Of a stretch of DNA of 64,000 nt, positions 8,906 through 16,919 are shown piece after piece; positions within the stretch are counted from its first letter, which is position 1, and each line of letters begins with the position of its first letter. The DNA is taken from contig NZ_JH376420.1 in assembly GCF_000233455.1 (NCBI RefSeq), positions 1,117,488-1,181,487 on the forward strand. The letters run 5' to 3'. The notes beneath the pieces are model-generated. The model did not search any database. It was not told the origin of the DNA and saw only the letters and a program-made list of their open reading frames with translations. Both the position numbers and the translations under genes were made by a program. Source of the stretch: [Clostridium] citroniae WAL-17108 (GTDB taxonomy: Bacteria > Bacillota > Clostridia > Lachnospirales > Lachnospiraceae).

Positions 8906-9448
8906 ATGAAACTTACCACAGCAAAGACACTTCGCCATGGACCTTCCCCCTATGAGCAATATACTGAAAAGAACCCTGAACTGACCAGGATCAAGGCCGC
9001 GGAAAACTTTACACGGATAAACGGCATGATGGATTTTTATAAGCGTACCTCCTGGATCGTGATTGCTGCAGCCGGACTTCTTCTGGTGGTTTCCCTTGTG
9101 GTCCTTTCAGGCATCGGCTTTCGCACCATCACCCGTTCCCCGGCCAACCGAAGTGCATTTTCCTCCTCGGTAGATGAGATGCTGAAAAAGGACAGCGCCA
9201 TCACACAGGTACAAATGATGAATTACAGCAGCTACTATGTTTATCTGGATGATTCGGTTTGGTATGGTTTGACGGAATCTGAGAAATCCGATTACTGTAC
9301 CCAGCTTGCCGATGCCATGAATGAAAAGTGCCATTCCTATAACATACTGGGCCGGAAAGAGACTGCCCGGCTTTACTTTTACGATTCCAGCGGCAGTCTT
9401 GTGGCACAGCCGTCCGAGGACGGGCTGGAGAATGTGATCCTGCGATAA
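8906..9448 (+). CDS. Single-pass membrane protein of unknown function
   Basis: 180 aa. I do not recognise the family. Residues 1-45 are hydrophilic and probably cytoplasmic, residues about 51-73 form one strong transmembrane helix, and the remaining ~105 residues would be extracytoplasmic. The outer part has a regular alternation of short hydrophobic strands and an ASP/SER-rich end, like a small sensor or assembly domain, but no motif fixes a role. AGGAGG lies before the ATG. It stands alone between the Mrp gene and the FliB-like gene. Confidence 0.7.
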   Translation: MKLTTAKTLRHGPSPYEQYTEKNPELTRIKAAENFTRINGMMDFYKRTSWIVIAAAGLLLVVSLVVLSGIGFRTITRSPANRSAFSSSVDEMLKKDSAITQVQMMNYSSYYVYLDDSVWYGLTESEKSDYCTQLADAMNEKCHSYNILGRKETARLYFYDSSGSLVAQPSEDGLENVILR

Positions 9449-9481
9449 GCCGCATCCTACGGGGCATAACCGGAAAGTACC

Positions 9482-10636
9482 TCAGTCCCCTGCCATTGCT
9501 CTCATCAGTTTATCCAGGCTGAATTCCGGTTTTTCCAGTACGCCCTGTTCCAGACGTCTTTTATTAAGATCCGAGTGCTCCACCTCTCTGGAATACCGGT
9601 GGGCCACATCCACAAAATCCAGGAAATCCAGGGTCCCTCCCTTCTCCTTCCAGACAGCCTGGGCCAGTTCCCCTATGAGAAGGGTACTTACAACAGCCAG
9701 TTTCATTTTACCGTAAGGATTCCCATGATAGACAGCCCCGCAAAAATAGGTGAACACAAAATAAACCATGAGCTGCTCCTCCCACAGAGGAAGCTTTGCC
9801 TCTAAGGGCCCATGCCTGAACGCTGCGCGCTGCCGCCCATATGCAATTCCCCCTTCACCGTACAGTGTCCTGCCGGCCTGCTTTGCAAAGCCGGGCCAAT
9901 CCTGTTTCAATACCTCAAAACGCCCAATGATCCCATACATGTTTTGCATAAGTTCCCACCGCTCATCCGGCAGTACGCTGAAATCTTTCATCTTCCTTAC
10001 AAACCACGGATTCCTGTTCTTACCGCGGTATCGCTCCAACAGGGCATCTGTTTCAAAGAGTCTGTTCCGGCCGATCCTCCTCTGCATATCATGGGCAAGG
10101 GCAAGGCACATGGCCATGCGGACATTTATGTCCAGTGTCCGCTCCTGCAGGATGGAGATTGCCAGTTCCCTGGCATCCATAAGCTTTGTGTATAGGAAAA
10201 AGTCGAAATCCTCATAGGATTCCTGTCTCTCATCTTCCTTTGTGATAAAACGCACCGGTTCTTCACATCCCAGGATCAGCTTTGCCGCTTCAATGCAGGA
10301 CATGCACAAAGATATCTCCCTGCATCCCTCAAACTCCTCTATATGCCTGGGATAGGTGCGGCAGGTCCTGCACAGATTTGCGGCCCCTGTCTCCCCATAG
10401 ATGTCACAGAGATCATTTTCATTCAAAAAGGCACACCTGCCTTCATACTGCTTGAAACAGGCTCTGTTCCAATGAATGGAATTATGGAGCCGGTTGCCGA
10501 ACGGCCCCTCCATGCGCCGGTAATGTTCCAGAGTTTTTTTGTCGATCATGATCTCCCACCCCGCACAGCAGGTATCCGGACACTCCGATGCAATGCAGTG
10601 GAATTTCTTATAATAGTGGGGTATTGTGTATATCAT
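9482..10636 (-). CDS. fliB: FliB-like lysine N-methylase (Cys-cluster protein)
   Basis: 384 aa with the FliB pattern near the N-terminus: HCIASECPDTCCAGW, then CAFLNENDLC and LCRTCRTYPR, a Cys-rich cluster that probably binds an Fe-S centre or metal. FliB methylates flagellin lysines in Salmonella, and homologues are common in Clostridia. No flagellar gene is in the window, so the substrate here may be something else. Its ATG overlaps the stop of the upstream ogt by four bases (ATGA), showing translational coupling with a methyltransferase-type DNA repair protein. Confidence 0.82.
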   Translation of the reverse strand: MIYTIPHYYKKFHCIASECPDTCCAGWEIMIDKKTLEHYRRMEGPFGNRLHNSIHWNRACFKQYEGRCAFLNENDLCDIYGETGAANLCRTCRTYPRHIEEFEGCREISLCMSCIEAAKLILGCEEPVRFITKEDERQESYEDFDFFLYTKLMDARELAISILQERTLDINVRMAMCLALAHDMQRRIGRNRLFETDALLERYRGKNRNPWFVRKMKDFSVLPDERWELMQNMYGIIGRFEVLKQDWPGFAKQAGRTLYGEGGIAYGRQRAAFRHGPLEAKLPLWEEQLMVYFVFTYFCGAVYHGNPYGKMKLAVVSTLLIGELAQAVWKEKGGTLDFLDFVDVAHRYSREVEHSDLNKRRLEQGVLEKPEFSLDKLMRAMAGD

Positions 10637-11208
10637 TTCACAAGGCTCCCCGTTTCCAGTCTCAGGAGCATTTTCTTCACATCCGTGCCCGCAGCATAGC
10701 CGGTAAGGCTTCCGTCAGAGCCCATGACACGGTGGCATGGGATCATGATCGAAATAGGGTTATGCCCCACGGCCCCTCCCACTGCCTGGGCCGACATGGT
10801 GGTCCTTCCCATCTGTGCGGCCATCTCCTTCGCTATATGGCCGTAAGTCGTGCTGCCGCCGTATGGGATACGGCACAGGATCTTCCATACCTGCTGTCGG
10901 AATTCACTCCCGGACGGTGCCAGGGAAGGCATAAAATCAGGCTCCCTGCCTCCAAAATATTCCTCCAGCCATGCTCCTGCCTCCCGGAAGATCTCCAGGC
11001 TCCCATTCTCCTCATAGAGTTCAGGAACCTCCTTCTGCGGTCTAATCCTCAAACCTCCCCGCCCATCAGGCTCCAGCATGCCGCGCTCCAATGTGCTCCC
11101 AAAATACTTCTGTCCCTGGATCCAAAGTCCTGTTATACTTTTTTCATTGCCCGAAAGGGTGAGAATGCCCGCGGGCGAGGGAATCGTACCTATGTATATC
11201 ATATCCAT
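10633..11208 (-). CDS. ogt: Methylated-DNA-protein-cysteine S-methyltransferase
   Basis: 191 aa. The active-site PCHRV motif is present in the C-terminal domain, preceded by the conserved GGAVGHNP and followed by the YAAGTDVKK helix-loop. It removes alkyl groups from O6-alkylguanine by suicide transfer to the active-site cysteine. The N-terminal domain has the usual Ada/Ogt fold length. It is coupled to the fliB-like gene by a four-base overlap. Confidence 0.95.
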   Translation of the reverse strand: MDMIYIGTIPSPAGILTLSGNEKSITGLWIQGQKYFGSTLERGMLEPDGRGGLRIRPQKEVPELYEENGSLEIFREAGAWLEEYFGGREPDFMPSLAPSGSEFRQQVWKILCRIPYGGSTTYGHIAKEMAAQMGRTTMSAQAVGGAVGHNPISIMIPCHRVMGSDGSLTGYAAGTDVKKMLLRLETGSLVK

Positions 11209-11688
11209 ACCTCTCCTTGTAGATTTATGATTCTTTCATTATGGAAAGCCCCTCCATCCGGGGACCTCCCTGCTGTATATAATTTTACCGCTGCCACCGC
11301 AGTATATAAGGGTATTGTACTACGAAACAGCAGTTGTATCCACTACAAAATAACTTGCGTAAATGTACCCGGTTGCATATTCCGCTTGTATGATATATGC
11401 TAAAAGACAGGCATTGTGCTCATATTGTAACGATTGGGCGGAAACAGGAGGTATTTTTCATCCTTCAGCGGCCTTGGGCAGATGTGCATGTCTCCCCGGC
11501 ACAATGATGCCATGGAAACAGGACAGACGCCGCATCATTCCGCCAAAGAGAATCAAACACCGGTACCCTCAGTGGACAAGGGGACACGCTTGTCCACTGA
11601 GGATATCATGATACAAGAAAACATCTTCCTTTCCGGCCGTATATTTGGTATGATACCCTCAATGAACATAAAGGGAAGGAGCCATGAT
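11209..11688. other. Intergenic region upstream of the aldo/keto reductase gene
   Basis: 480 bases between the divergent ogt and the aldo/keto reductase. The in-frame extension of the reductase back to 11434 has no homologous look and lies before a strong ribosome site, so I treat it as non-coding. Visible elements are a direct repeat GC(T/A)GTATATAA at about 11272 and 11308, and a 14-bp hairpin at 11567-11602. No riboswitch class was recognised. Confidence 0.5.
11567..11602 (+). promoter_or_regulatory. Perfect 14-bp inverted repeat (hairpin or operator)
   Basis: CCTCAGTGGACAAG at 11567-11580 is repeated exactly as its reverse complement at 11589-11602, with an 8-base spacer GGGACACG. It lies 87 bases before the reductase start. 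No T-run follows, so it is not a standard terminator; an operator or a leader RNA stem is more likely. Confidence 0.65.
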
Positions 11689-12831
11689 ATGAAATACAGG
11701 GAATTAGGAAAAACAGGACTTAAGGTAAGCGAAATCGGATTAGGAGCGGAATGGCTGGAACGCCACAACGGAGAGGAAATAAAAGAGGTAATCCTGCACT
11801 GCGAATCCGCGGGCATCAACATCCTGGACTGCTGGATGTCTGAACCAAATGTGCGATCCAATATCGGCGCCGCCATACAGGGCCGCCGGGACCGCTGGAT
11901 CATTCAGGGTCATATTGGATCCACATGGCAGAACGGGCAGTATGTGAGGACACGGGACCTGGACAAGGCGCAGGCGGCATTTGCCGATCTGCTGGAACGG
12001 CTGGACACTGATTATATTGACCTGGGAATGATCCACTTTGTGGACGAGGAAGCGGAATTTAAGCAGATCATGGAGGGCGAGTTCTACGCATACGCAGAAG
12101 AACTGAAAGAAAGGGGCATCATCCGTCACATTGGCATGAGCACCCACAATCCTGCTGTTGCAAAGCTGGCAGCGGAATGCGGAAAGATAGAGATGATCCT
12201 GTTCAGCATCAATCCGGCCTTTGATATGCTCCCGGCCAGCGAGAATATTGATGACTATTTTAAGGAAACTTATGATGAATGCCTGGGTGGAATTGCTCCG
12301 GAGCGTGCAGAATTATACAGGATATGTGAACAGAACAATATCGGCATCACTGTGATGAAGGGGTACGCGGGCGGGCGCCTGTTCTCAGCTGAGGCATCCC
12401 CCTTTGGAGTGGCCCTGACACCGGTGCAGTGCCTTCATTATGCCCTTACCAGGCCCGCTGTGGCCAGCGTCCTGGTGGGATATGATACACCGGAACATGT
12501 GGATGCAGCCGTGGCCTATGAGACAGCCTCTGAGGAGGAAAAGGATTATGCCACCACCTTGTCCCAGGCCCCTGCCCATGCCTACTACGGACAGTGTACC
12601 TACTGCGGCCACTGCGCACCCTGTCCTGTGGGGATCGATATTGCCATGGTCAACAAGCTCTATGACCTGGCCCTGATGCAGGATACGGTTCCGGCCACCA
12701 TAAAAGCGCATTATGACAGCCTTTCCTCCAATGGCAGTGACTGCATCGGGTGCAGGGGCTGCGAGGAGCGATGTCCTTTTGGTGTTCCTGTTTCTGAGCG
12801 CATGGTCAGGGCAGGGGAATTATTCCAATAA
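11689..12831 (+). CDS. Aldo/keto reductase-fold protein with C-terminal 2x[4Fe-4S] ferredoxin domain
   Basis: 380 aa. The N-terminal TIM-barrel begins with the AKR signature KYRELGKTGLKVSEIGLG. The C-terminus carries two ferredoxin-type cysteine sets, CTYCGHCAPCP and CIGCRGCEERCP. Of the AKR catalytic tetrad, the Asp (NILDCW) and His (MIHFVD) positions are kept but the Tyr and Lys positions appear replaced, so hydride transfer by the classic mechanism is doubtful. This branch is common in Clostridia. Start at 11689: AAGGAG is seven bases upstream. Function unproven; an electron-transfer oxidoreductase is the likely role. Confidence 0.85.
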   Translation: MKYRELGKTGLKVSEIGLGAEWLERHNGEEIKEVILHCESAGINILDCWMSEPNVRSNIGAAIQGRRDRWIIQGHIGSTWQNGQYVRTRDLDKAQAAFADLLERLDTDYIDLGMIHFVDEEAEFKQIMEGEFYAYAEELKERGIIRHIGMSTHNPAVAKLAAECGKIEMILFSINPAFDMLPASENIDDYFKETYDECLGGIAPERAELYRICEQNNIGITVMKGYAGGRLFSAEASPFGVALTPVQCLHYALTRPAVASVLVGYDTPEHVDAAVAYETASEEEKDYATTLSQAPAHAYYGQCTYCGHCAPCPVGIDIAMVNKLYDLALMQDTVPATIKAHYDSLSSNGSDCIGCRGCEERCPFGVPVSERMVRAGELFQ

Positions 12832-12840
12832 ATATGATGT

Positions 12841-13080
12841 CTATAATCTGCTCAACAGATTGTAGGCCGTGATCCCATAGATCAATACGGCCATGCCGGC
12901 AAACATGGCCGCGTCACCTTTCCGGCCTTTATCAAGGGATTCCTTTGCATTGACAAGCAGCGCCAATCCCAGAAATATAAACATAACCGGCAAGGATATA
13001 TTATAAGGCAGGATTCCTGTCAGCCCCAGGGCTGCAAAAAAGATGGTCAGTATGGAAAACAACAGTTTGGGTTTATTCAT
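12841..13080 (-). CDS. Small membrane protein, three hydrophobic segments
   Basis: 79 aa with three hydrophobic stretches (about residues 6-24, 28-44 and 57-76) and a charged loop KESLDKGRKGD. It resembles small Firmicutes membrane proteins of the DUF3953 type, from memory and without a search. It converges on the aldo/keto reductase gene nine bases away. No function can be given. Confidence 0.7.
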   Translation of the reverse strand: MNKPKLLFSILTIFFAALGLTGILPYNISLPVMFIFLGLALLVNAKESLDKGRKGDAAMFAGMAVLIYGITAYNLLSRL

Positions 13081-13104
13081 ATCCGGCTTCTCCTTTTCAT
13101 CTAC

Positions 13105-13131
13105 GTGTACTCTCGGAATCTCCTGGTACTC
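13105..13131. repeat. 27-bp repeat, left copy
   Basis: GTGTACTCTCGG..CTGGTACTC is about 85% identical to a copy at 13521-13547 in the same orientation. The two copies bracket the GntR remnant and may mark the edges of an old insertion or deletion. Confidence 0.5.
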
Positions 13132-13221
13132 AAATCCGCGCGATGTTTCTTGCCTGTCTCTATCTTAACACATTGTGCTCACAGTAAACAGTACTGAGAT
13201 GGAATAAATGGATTGAGATAA

Positions 13222-13479
13222 TCGGAAAATGAGGCCCTACAACACCTAGTTGACCTGGGACTTTCAGGCCGTATTACCCTTCAAAGCCAACGGCTTCGCT
13301 GGCTGCCCCTCCTTACACCCTCGCGGTATGCCGGTACAAGAGACGGACACCAGCGCATTGTGGACGGTATACTGAACAGTGATCTAAAGGGAGCTGCCCA
13401 GACGATCCGCAACCACTTACAAAGTTCACTGGAAAACTATATCCAGAGACCGCGAACAGCTATAAAAGGACCCTTGTGA
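13222..13479 (+). pseudogene. C-terminal remnant of a GntR/FadR-family regulator (FCD domain)
   Basis: 86 in-frame codons from just after a stop (13219) to TGA (13477-13479), without a start codon or DNA-binding domain. The translated end fits an FCD ligand domain: SRYAGTRDGHQRIVDGI, then LNSDLKGAAQTIRNHL and QSSLENY, matching the usual pattern H-x2-I-x2-AI-x-x-GD-x3-A-x3-R-x-HL. The 5' two-thirds of the gene is missing. An intrinsic terminator follows directly, as expected for the former gene end. Confidence 0.6.
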
Positions 13480-13505
13480 AAATCCTTCCACAAAGGCCCT
13501 TTTTC
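13467..13505 (+). terminator. Intrinsic terminator after the GntR remnant
   Basis: AGGACCCTTGTG at 13467 pairs with CACAAAGGCCCT at 13489-13500 (10 of 12 positions), followed by TTTTT. It begins inside the last codons of the remnant and serves the plus strand. Confidence 0.75.
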
Positions 13506-13520
13506 CTCTCTTATCCTTTA

Positions 13521-13557
13521 GTGTACTCTGGCAGTCCCCTGGTACTCCGAGTACACT
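13521..13557. repeat. 27-bp repeat, right copy, with overlapping 9-bp inverted repeat
   Basis: 13521-13547 matches the copy at 13105-13131. In addition AGTGTACTC (13520-13528) and GAGTACACT (13549-13557) form a perfect inverted repeat just beyond the stop codon of the minus-strand epimerase gene, where it may act as a weak terminator. Confidence 0.5.
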
Positions 13558-13561
13558 TTAC

Positions 13562-14581
13562 TTACACACCCTTCTCAAACGCCTGGTCCGCAGCCCTCTG
13601 CGCCATTACGATCCGTTCACACCACCGGTCAAACTCCGGGTCTTCCACCTGTGTCTCAGGGTGATCCAGCATATAAACCACGGATTGTCTCAGTCCCTCT
13701 GCCATGGAAACCGTACATACAAAATCAGGGACCGCCCGTTTGATCTTTGTATTGTCAAATACAACACTGCTGGATTTATCACCCAGAAGTTCCCCCCTGA
13801 AATCATAGGGCCCACTGTGCCTTGCAAGAAAATCAGATGCCACATGAAGGGCATTCAGCGGTTTTCCCAGGGCTTCGGCTATGGTTTCATAAATCTGATT
13901 CCACGTCATGCTCTCATCGCTTGTAATATGATAGGCATGTCCGATGGCGTGGGGATTGCCCATCAGCCCCACATATCCCCTGGCAAAATCATCGGAGTGG
14001 GTCAAGGTCCACAGGGATGAGCCATCACCCGGTATGATCACCGGCTTATCCTCCATGATCCGCTTTAAGATCTGCCAGTTTCCCTTTGCGCCATGTACGC
14101 ATACCGGCGGCTTGGTTCCATTATAGGTATGGCTGGGGCGGACAATGGTAACCGGGAATCCCTCCCTTCGGCCGGCTGCCAGCAGCACATCCTCAGCCGC
14201 AATCTTGTTTCTTGAGTACTCCCAGTACGGATTGATTAAGGGCGTACTCTCCGTGATCCGGTGATCGGTCATCGGCTTCTGATAAGCGGAAGCACTGCTG
14301 ATATAAATATACTGTTTGGTCTTACCCTTAAAAAGACGGATATCCCTCATAACATCCTCGGCTGTAAAACCAATGAACTGGGCCACCACATCATAGTGCT
14401 TTCCCTCTAAGGCCGCTGCCACAGCCTCCTCGTCATGGATGTCCGCCACAATGGAATCCATCCCATCCGGTACAGGCTTGCTCCCGCGGTTAAGCAGGGT
14501 TACATCCCATCCTCTCTTTAATGCCAGCAATGTCACCGACATGCTGATCGTTCCCGTACCTCCAATAAATAGTGCTTTCAC
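13562..14581 (-). CDS. NAD-dependent epimerase/dehydratase (extended SDR)
   Basis: 339 aa. The Rossmann glycine motif GGTGTIS is at residues 8-14, followed by an acidic/basic turn typical of NAD(P) binding (LLNRGSK) and a YIYISSASAYQ segment holding the catalytic serine; the usual YxxxK is less clear, with EYSRNKIAAE at the expected place (Y then K four residues later). This fits an atypical extended SDR acting on a nucleotide sugar or related compound. The gene stands alone. Confidence 0.8.
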   Translation of the reverse strand: MKALFIGGTGTISMSVTLLALKRGWDVTLLNRGSKPVPDGMDSIVADIHDEEAVAAALEGKHYDVVAQFIGFTAEDVMRDIRLFKGKTKQYIYISSASAYQKPMTDHRITESTPLINPYWEYSRNKIAAEDVLLAAGRREGFPVTIVRPSHTYNGTKPPVCVHGAKGNWQILKRIMEDKPVIIPGDGSSLWTLTHSDDFARGYVGLMGNPHAIGHAYHITSDESMTWNQIYETIAEALGKPLNALHVASDFLARHSGPYDFRGELLGDKSSSVVFDNTKIKRAVPDFVCTVSMAEGLRQSVVYMLDHPETQVEDPEFDRWCERIVMAQRAADQAFEKGV

Positions 14582-14989
14582 AATGGATACCTCCGTTTAT
14601 CTGTATTTTTATGGTATATATCAACAAGGAAGTCACACGTTTTTAATGCCGTACTCCTTATATAAAACTTCATGGAACGCCTTATCCTCTGTTGCTCTCA
14701 ATAAATCCTCTGTTCTGGAATCCTTCCATGCTCTCTCAGAAATTTCTCCATATATCTCCCTTCTCATAGCAGTCTGACATGGCCTGTATGATCGCCTCGT
14801 CCCTGGTCAGTCCCCTGAGATCTCATTGGAAATATTCTTATATTTTAGCAGATACCCCATTCCGTGTCCAGAGCAAATAAGTTTTCCAATATAAGGCGTT
14901 CCAAACAGAAAACGGCACGCCCAAAAGGCCATGCCGCATCCTGTAAAATAATATTATACACTTACACAAACAAGTTCACACAATTCCGG
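14582..14989. other. Gap between epimerase and GH127 genes
   Basis: 408 bases with no intact gene. It holds the minus-strand remnant described separately at 14633-14823, an AT-rich stretch likely to contain the epimerase promoter, and a short inverted stretch near 14920-14945 before the GH127 stop codon. Nothing else was recognised. Confidence 0.5.
14633..14823 (-). pseudogene. Frameshifted remnant of a small hypothetical protein
   Basis: Two overlapping minus-strand frames look coding. The upstream part reads LRGLTRDEAIIQAMSDC then runs into a stop; the downstream frame gives a 44-residue end with SERAWKDSRTEDLLRATEDK and ends EYGIKNV at 14633. Together they suggest one gene broken by a single frameshift near 14765. 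The first part resembles the C-terminal tails of Rpn/PD-(D/E)XK-type proteins, but the match is weak and the family is not identified. Confidence 0.4.
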
Positions 14990-16879
14990 TCACTCAACAT
15001 AATACGGAAACTGTGTAATCCTAAGCTTTGTACACCCATAGGGAATCAGTTCGATTTTCTCCGGTTCCCCCTGGATCTCCACCGGGCTTTTCGGAATAAG
15101 GCCCGCGCTATTATGCTCAAGACACCAGCCTTCCAGGCGCTTTCCGGTTCCTGTAAGGACAACCGGCGGATTCTGTTTGGAAAATGGAACGCGGCCTATC
15201 GTATTTTCCGCTACAGCCAGGGGAGCATTCTTTGATATAGCGTAGTTCCACGGACTGATTGGATAAACTTCATAATCGCTGACCCCTGCAACTTTGCGGA
15301 CCGCCTTCCACTGTTCCTTTATATTCAGGGCATATACCAAAGGTCCGCGCTCCACAGCCAGACTGTCCTTAAACCAATGGCTTTGGCGGATATCCATCTC
15401 AAATTCAACCGTAATCTCATCCCCTGCTTTAAGTCCCCGGACCGTCACATAATCTTCACTCCTCCCAAGACGGCGCTGCTTTCCCTCCTGGCCAACCCGT
15501 ATATGGGAACACCAGCCCGGAATCCATATGCGGAGAACAGCCTCAGGCGCCTCGCCTTCCGCCACGCGATAGCAGATCCTGTTTTTAAAAGGATATTCTG
15601 TCTCCTCAATGATATGTACCTTTTCTCCGGCTAGTTGAGTGACGATGCTGCTAGGCGCATGGACCATGGAAACCAGCGTATGTTCATTTTCCTTAAACCA
15701 CAGAGACTTCAGCAGCTTAGGCCAGCCCTGGTGCATATTGGCAGTACAGCAGCCGAAATTCGGCTCAAGACCGAACATATTGGATTCTTCATTTGTATTG
15801 AACCAGTCCCGTTCGGCCCGGTTGGCAAGTACCTGATTAGCCTGCTGAAGATACTGATGAGCCATAAAATCCTCTGTTATAGTGGCAGGCAGGGCGTTAT
15901 ACGCCAGCTTTTCTATCTTGTCCCCATAGTCGCCTCTGCCAAATGCCTCGATCATAGTCTGCAGGCTGAACATATACTCTACAACGGAACACAGTTCCGC
16001 GCCGCGGGAAGGATTGTTTCCGGCCAGATGCTCATCTCCGTTCAATGCTCCGGTGGCTACCCCATGAAAATGTTCCGCCGCCTCCAAGCCCCTGTCTGTA
16101 ATTTCTTCATAATCCCTATCATCAAAAAAATAAGACAGCATGGCCGGGTATTTAAATCCCATGGTCAGATTAACAATATGGTTCGTATGGTATTTCATTA
16201 CCTCATCCATAGAGCTCTTCTGATAATGAGCCAGTAAACGGTCCCAACTGTAATAATACTCAGCAGGCCGTACAAAGGGAAAGTCCTCAAATACCTCATT
16301 CCAGTCCAAAGCCTGGCTTTTTAGCTCCGCTGCCAGCTCCTTTAAAACTTCTCCGGTCTGTTGACAATACCAGTTGATACAATAGAGCAGATCTCCGATC
16401 CTCGCCTTGGACCATTGAGTCATGGGCCGTTTAAGGATTTCTTCCTGCAGATAGGAAAAGTAACCGCTAAACAGTTTTAACACCCGTTCGTCCTCTTTGA
16501 TCTCATAGTATTGAATCAGTACTTTCAGCATAACAAAACGGGACCAATAATCCTGCCTGCTGGCCACGGGGCCGAAATTTCCGCTCGCATCCGCACTCTC
16601 CAGGGTCCATTCCACAAAACGGCAGGCCAGTTCCCAATGTTCCTCATCCTTCAAATACCAGGCCAACGGCAAAAGGCCATCCAAATAGTAGGGTCCTCTC
16701 TCCCAGTTTTCTCCGGTTCCTCCCAGCCATCCGGAATAGCTTCCCACACAATCCCACACCTGATAAAGCTTTCCTGTCAATCCCTCCATCTGTATTTCCA
16801 TCTGCCGCTTTAACCAGCCTTCCGGCCGGATTTCAGGTATACGGCAGCATTTTAAACGTTTGATATTCTTTGTACACAT
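14990..16879 (-). CDS. Glycoside hydrolase family 127 (beta-L-arabinofuranosidase-like)
   Basis: 629 aa, typical for the GH127/DUF1680 family. The N-terminus carries EGWLKRQMEIQMEGLTG and the sugar-pocket tryptophans. The cysteine-based active site is visible as FGCCTANMHQGWPKLL, where family enzymes use a Cys nucleophile held by zinc with nearby Glu and Cys residues. No signal peptide, so it acts on imported oligosaccharides. It is the last gene of an operon with a sugar ABC importer, which suggests that the transported compound contains arabinofuranose or a similar sugar; the exact substrate is inferred. Confidence 0.88.
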   Translation of the reverse strand: MCTKNIKRLKCCRIPEIRPEGWLKRQMEIQMEGLTGKLYQVWDCVGSYSGWLGGTGENWERGPYYLDGLLPLAWYLKDEEHWELACRFVEWTLESADASGNFGPVASRQDYWSRFVMLKVLIQYYEIKEDERVLKLFSGYFSYLQEEILKRPMTQWSKARIGDLLYCINWYCQQTGEVLKELAAELKSQALDWNEVFEDFPFVRPAEYYYSWDRLLAHYQKSSMDEVMKYHTNHIVNLTMGFKYPAMLSYFFDDRDYEEITDRGLEAAEHFHGVATGALNGDEHLAGNNPSRGAELCSVVEYMFSLQTMIEAFGRGDYGDKIEKLAYNALPATITEDFMAHQYLQQANQVLANRAERDWFNTNEESNMFGLEPNFGCCTANMHQGWPKLLKSLWFKENEHTLVSMVHAPSSIVTQLAGEKVHIIEETEYPFKNRICYRVAEGEAPEAVLRIWIPGWCSHIRVGQEGKQRRLGRSEDYVTVRGLKAGDEITVEFEMDIRQSHWFKDSLAVERGPLVYALNIKEQWKAVRKVAGVSDYEVYPISPWNYAISKNAPLAVAENTIGRVPFSKQNPPVVLTGTGKRLEGWCLEHNSAGLIPKSPVEIQGEPEKIELIPYGCTKLRITQFPYYVE

Positions 16880-16919
16880 GTTCAGTCCTCTCTGCCTGAC
16901 GGTTCAGGCCCGGTTATTT

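Noticed and set aside
11272..11320. Riboswitch upstream of the aldo/keto reductase
   Set aside because: Only a short direct repeat of GCTGTATATAA type is visible; no conserved aptamer core known to me is present.
11434..11688. N-terminal extension of the aldo/keto reductase
   Set aside because: The AKR fold starts at residue 1 of the 11689 start, which has the ribosome site; the extension includes the 14-bp inverted repeat and has no conserved look.
13520..13557. Insertion-sequence terminal repeat at the 27-bp copies
   Set aside because: The copies are in direct, not inverted, orientation and no transposase remnant lies between them; kept as a repeat only.
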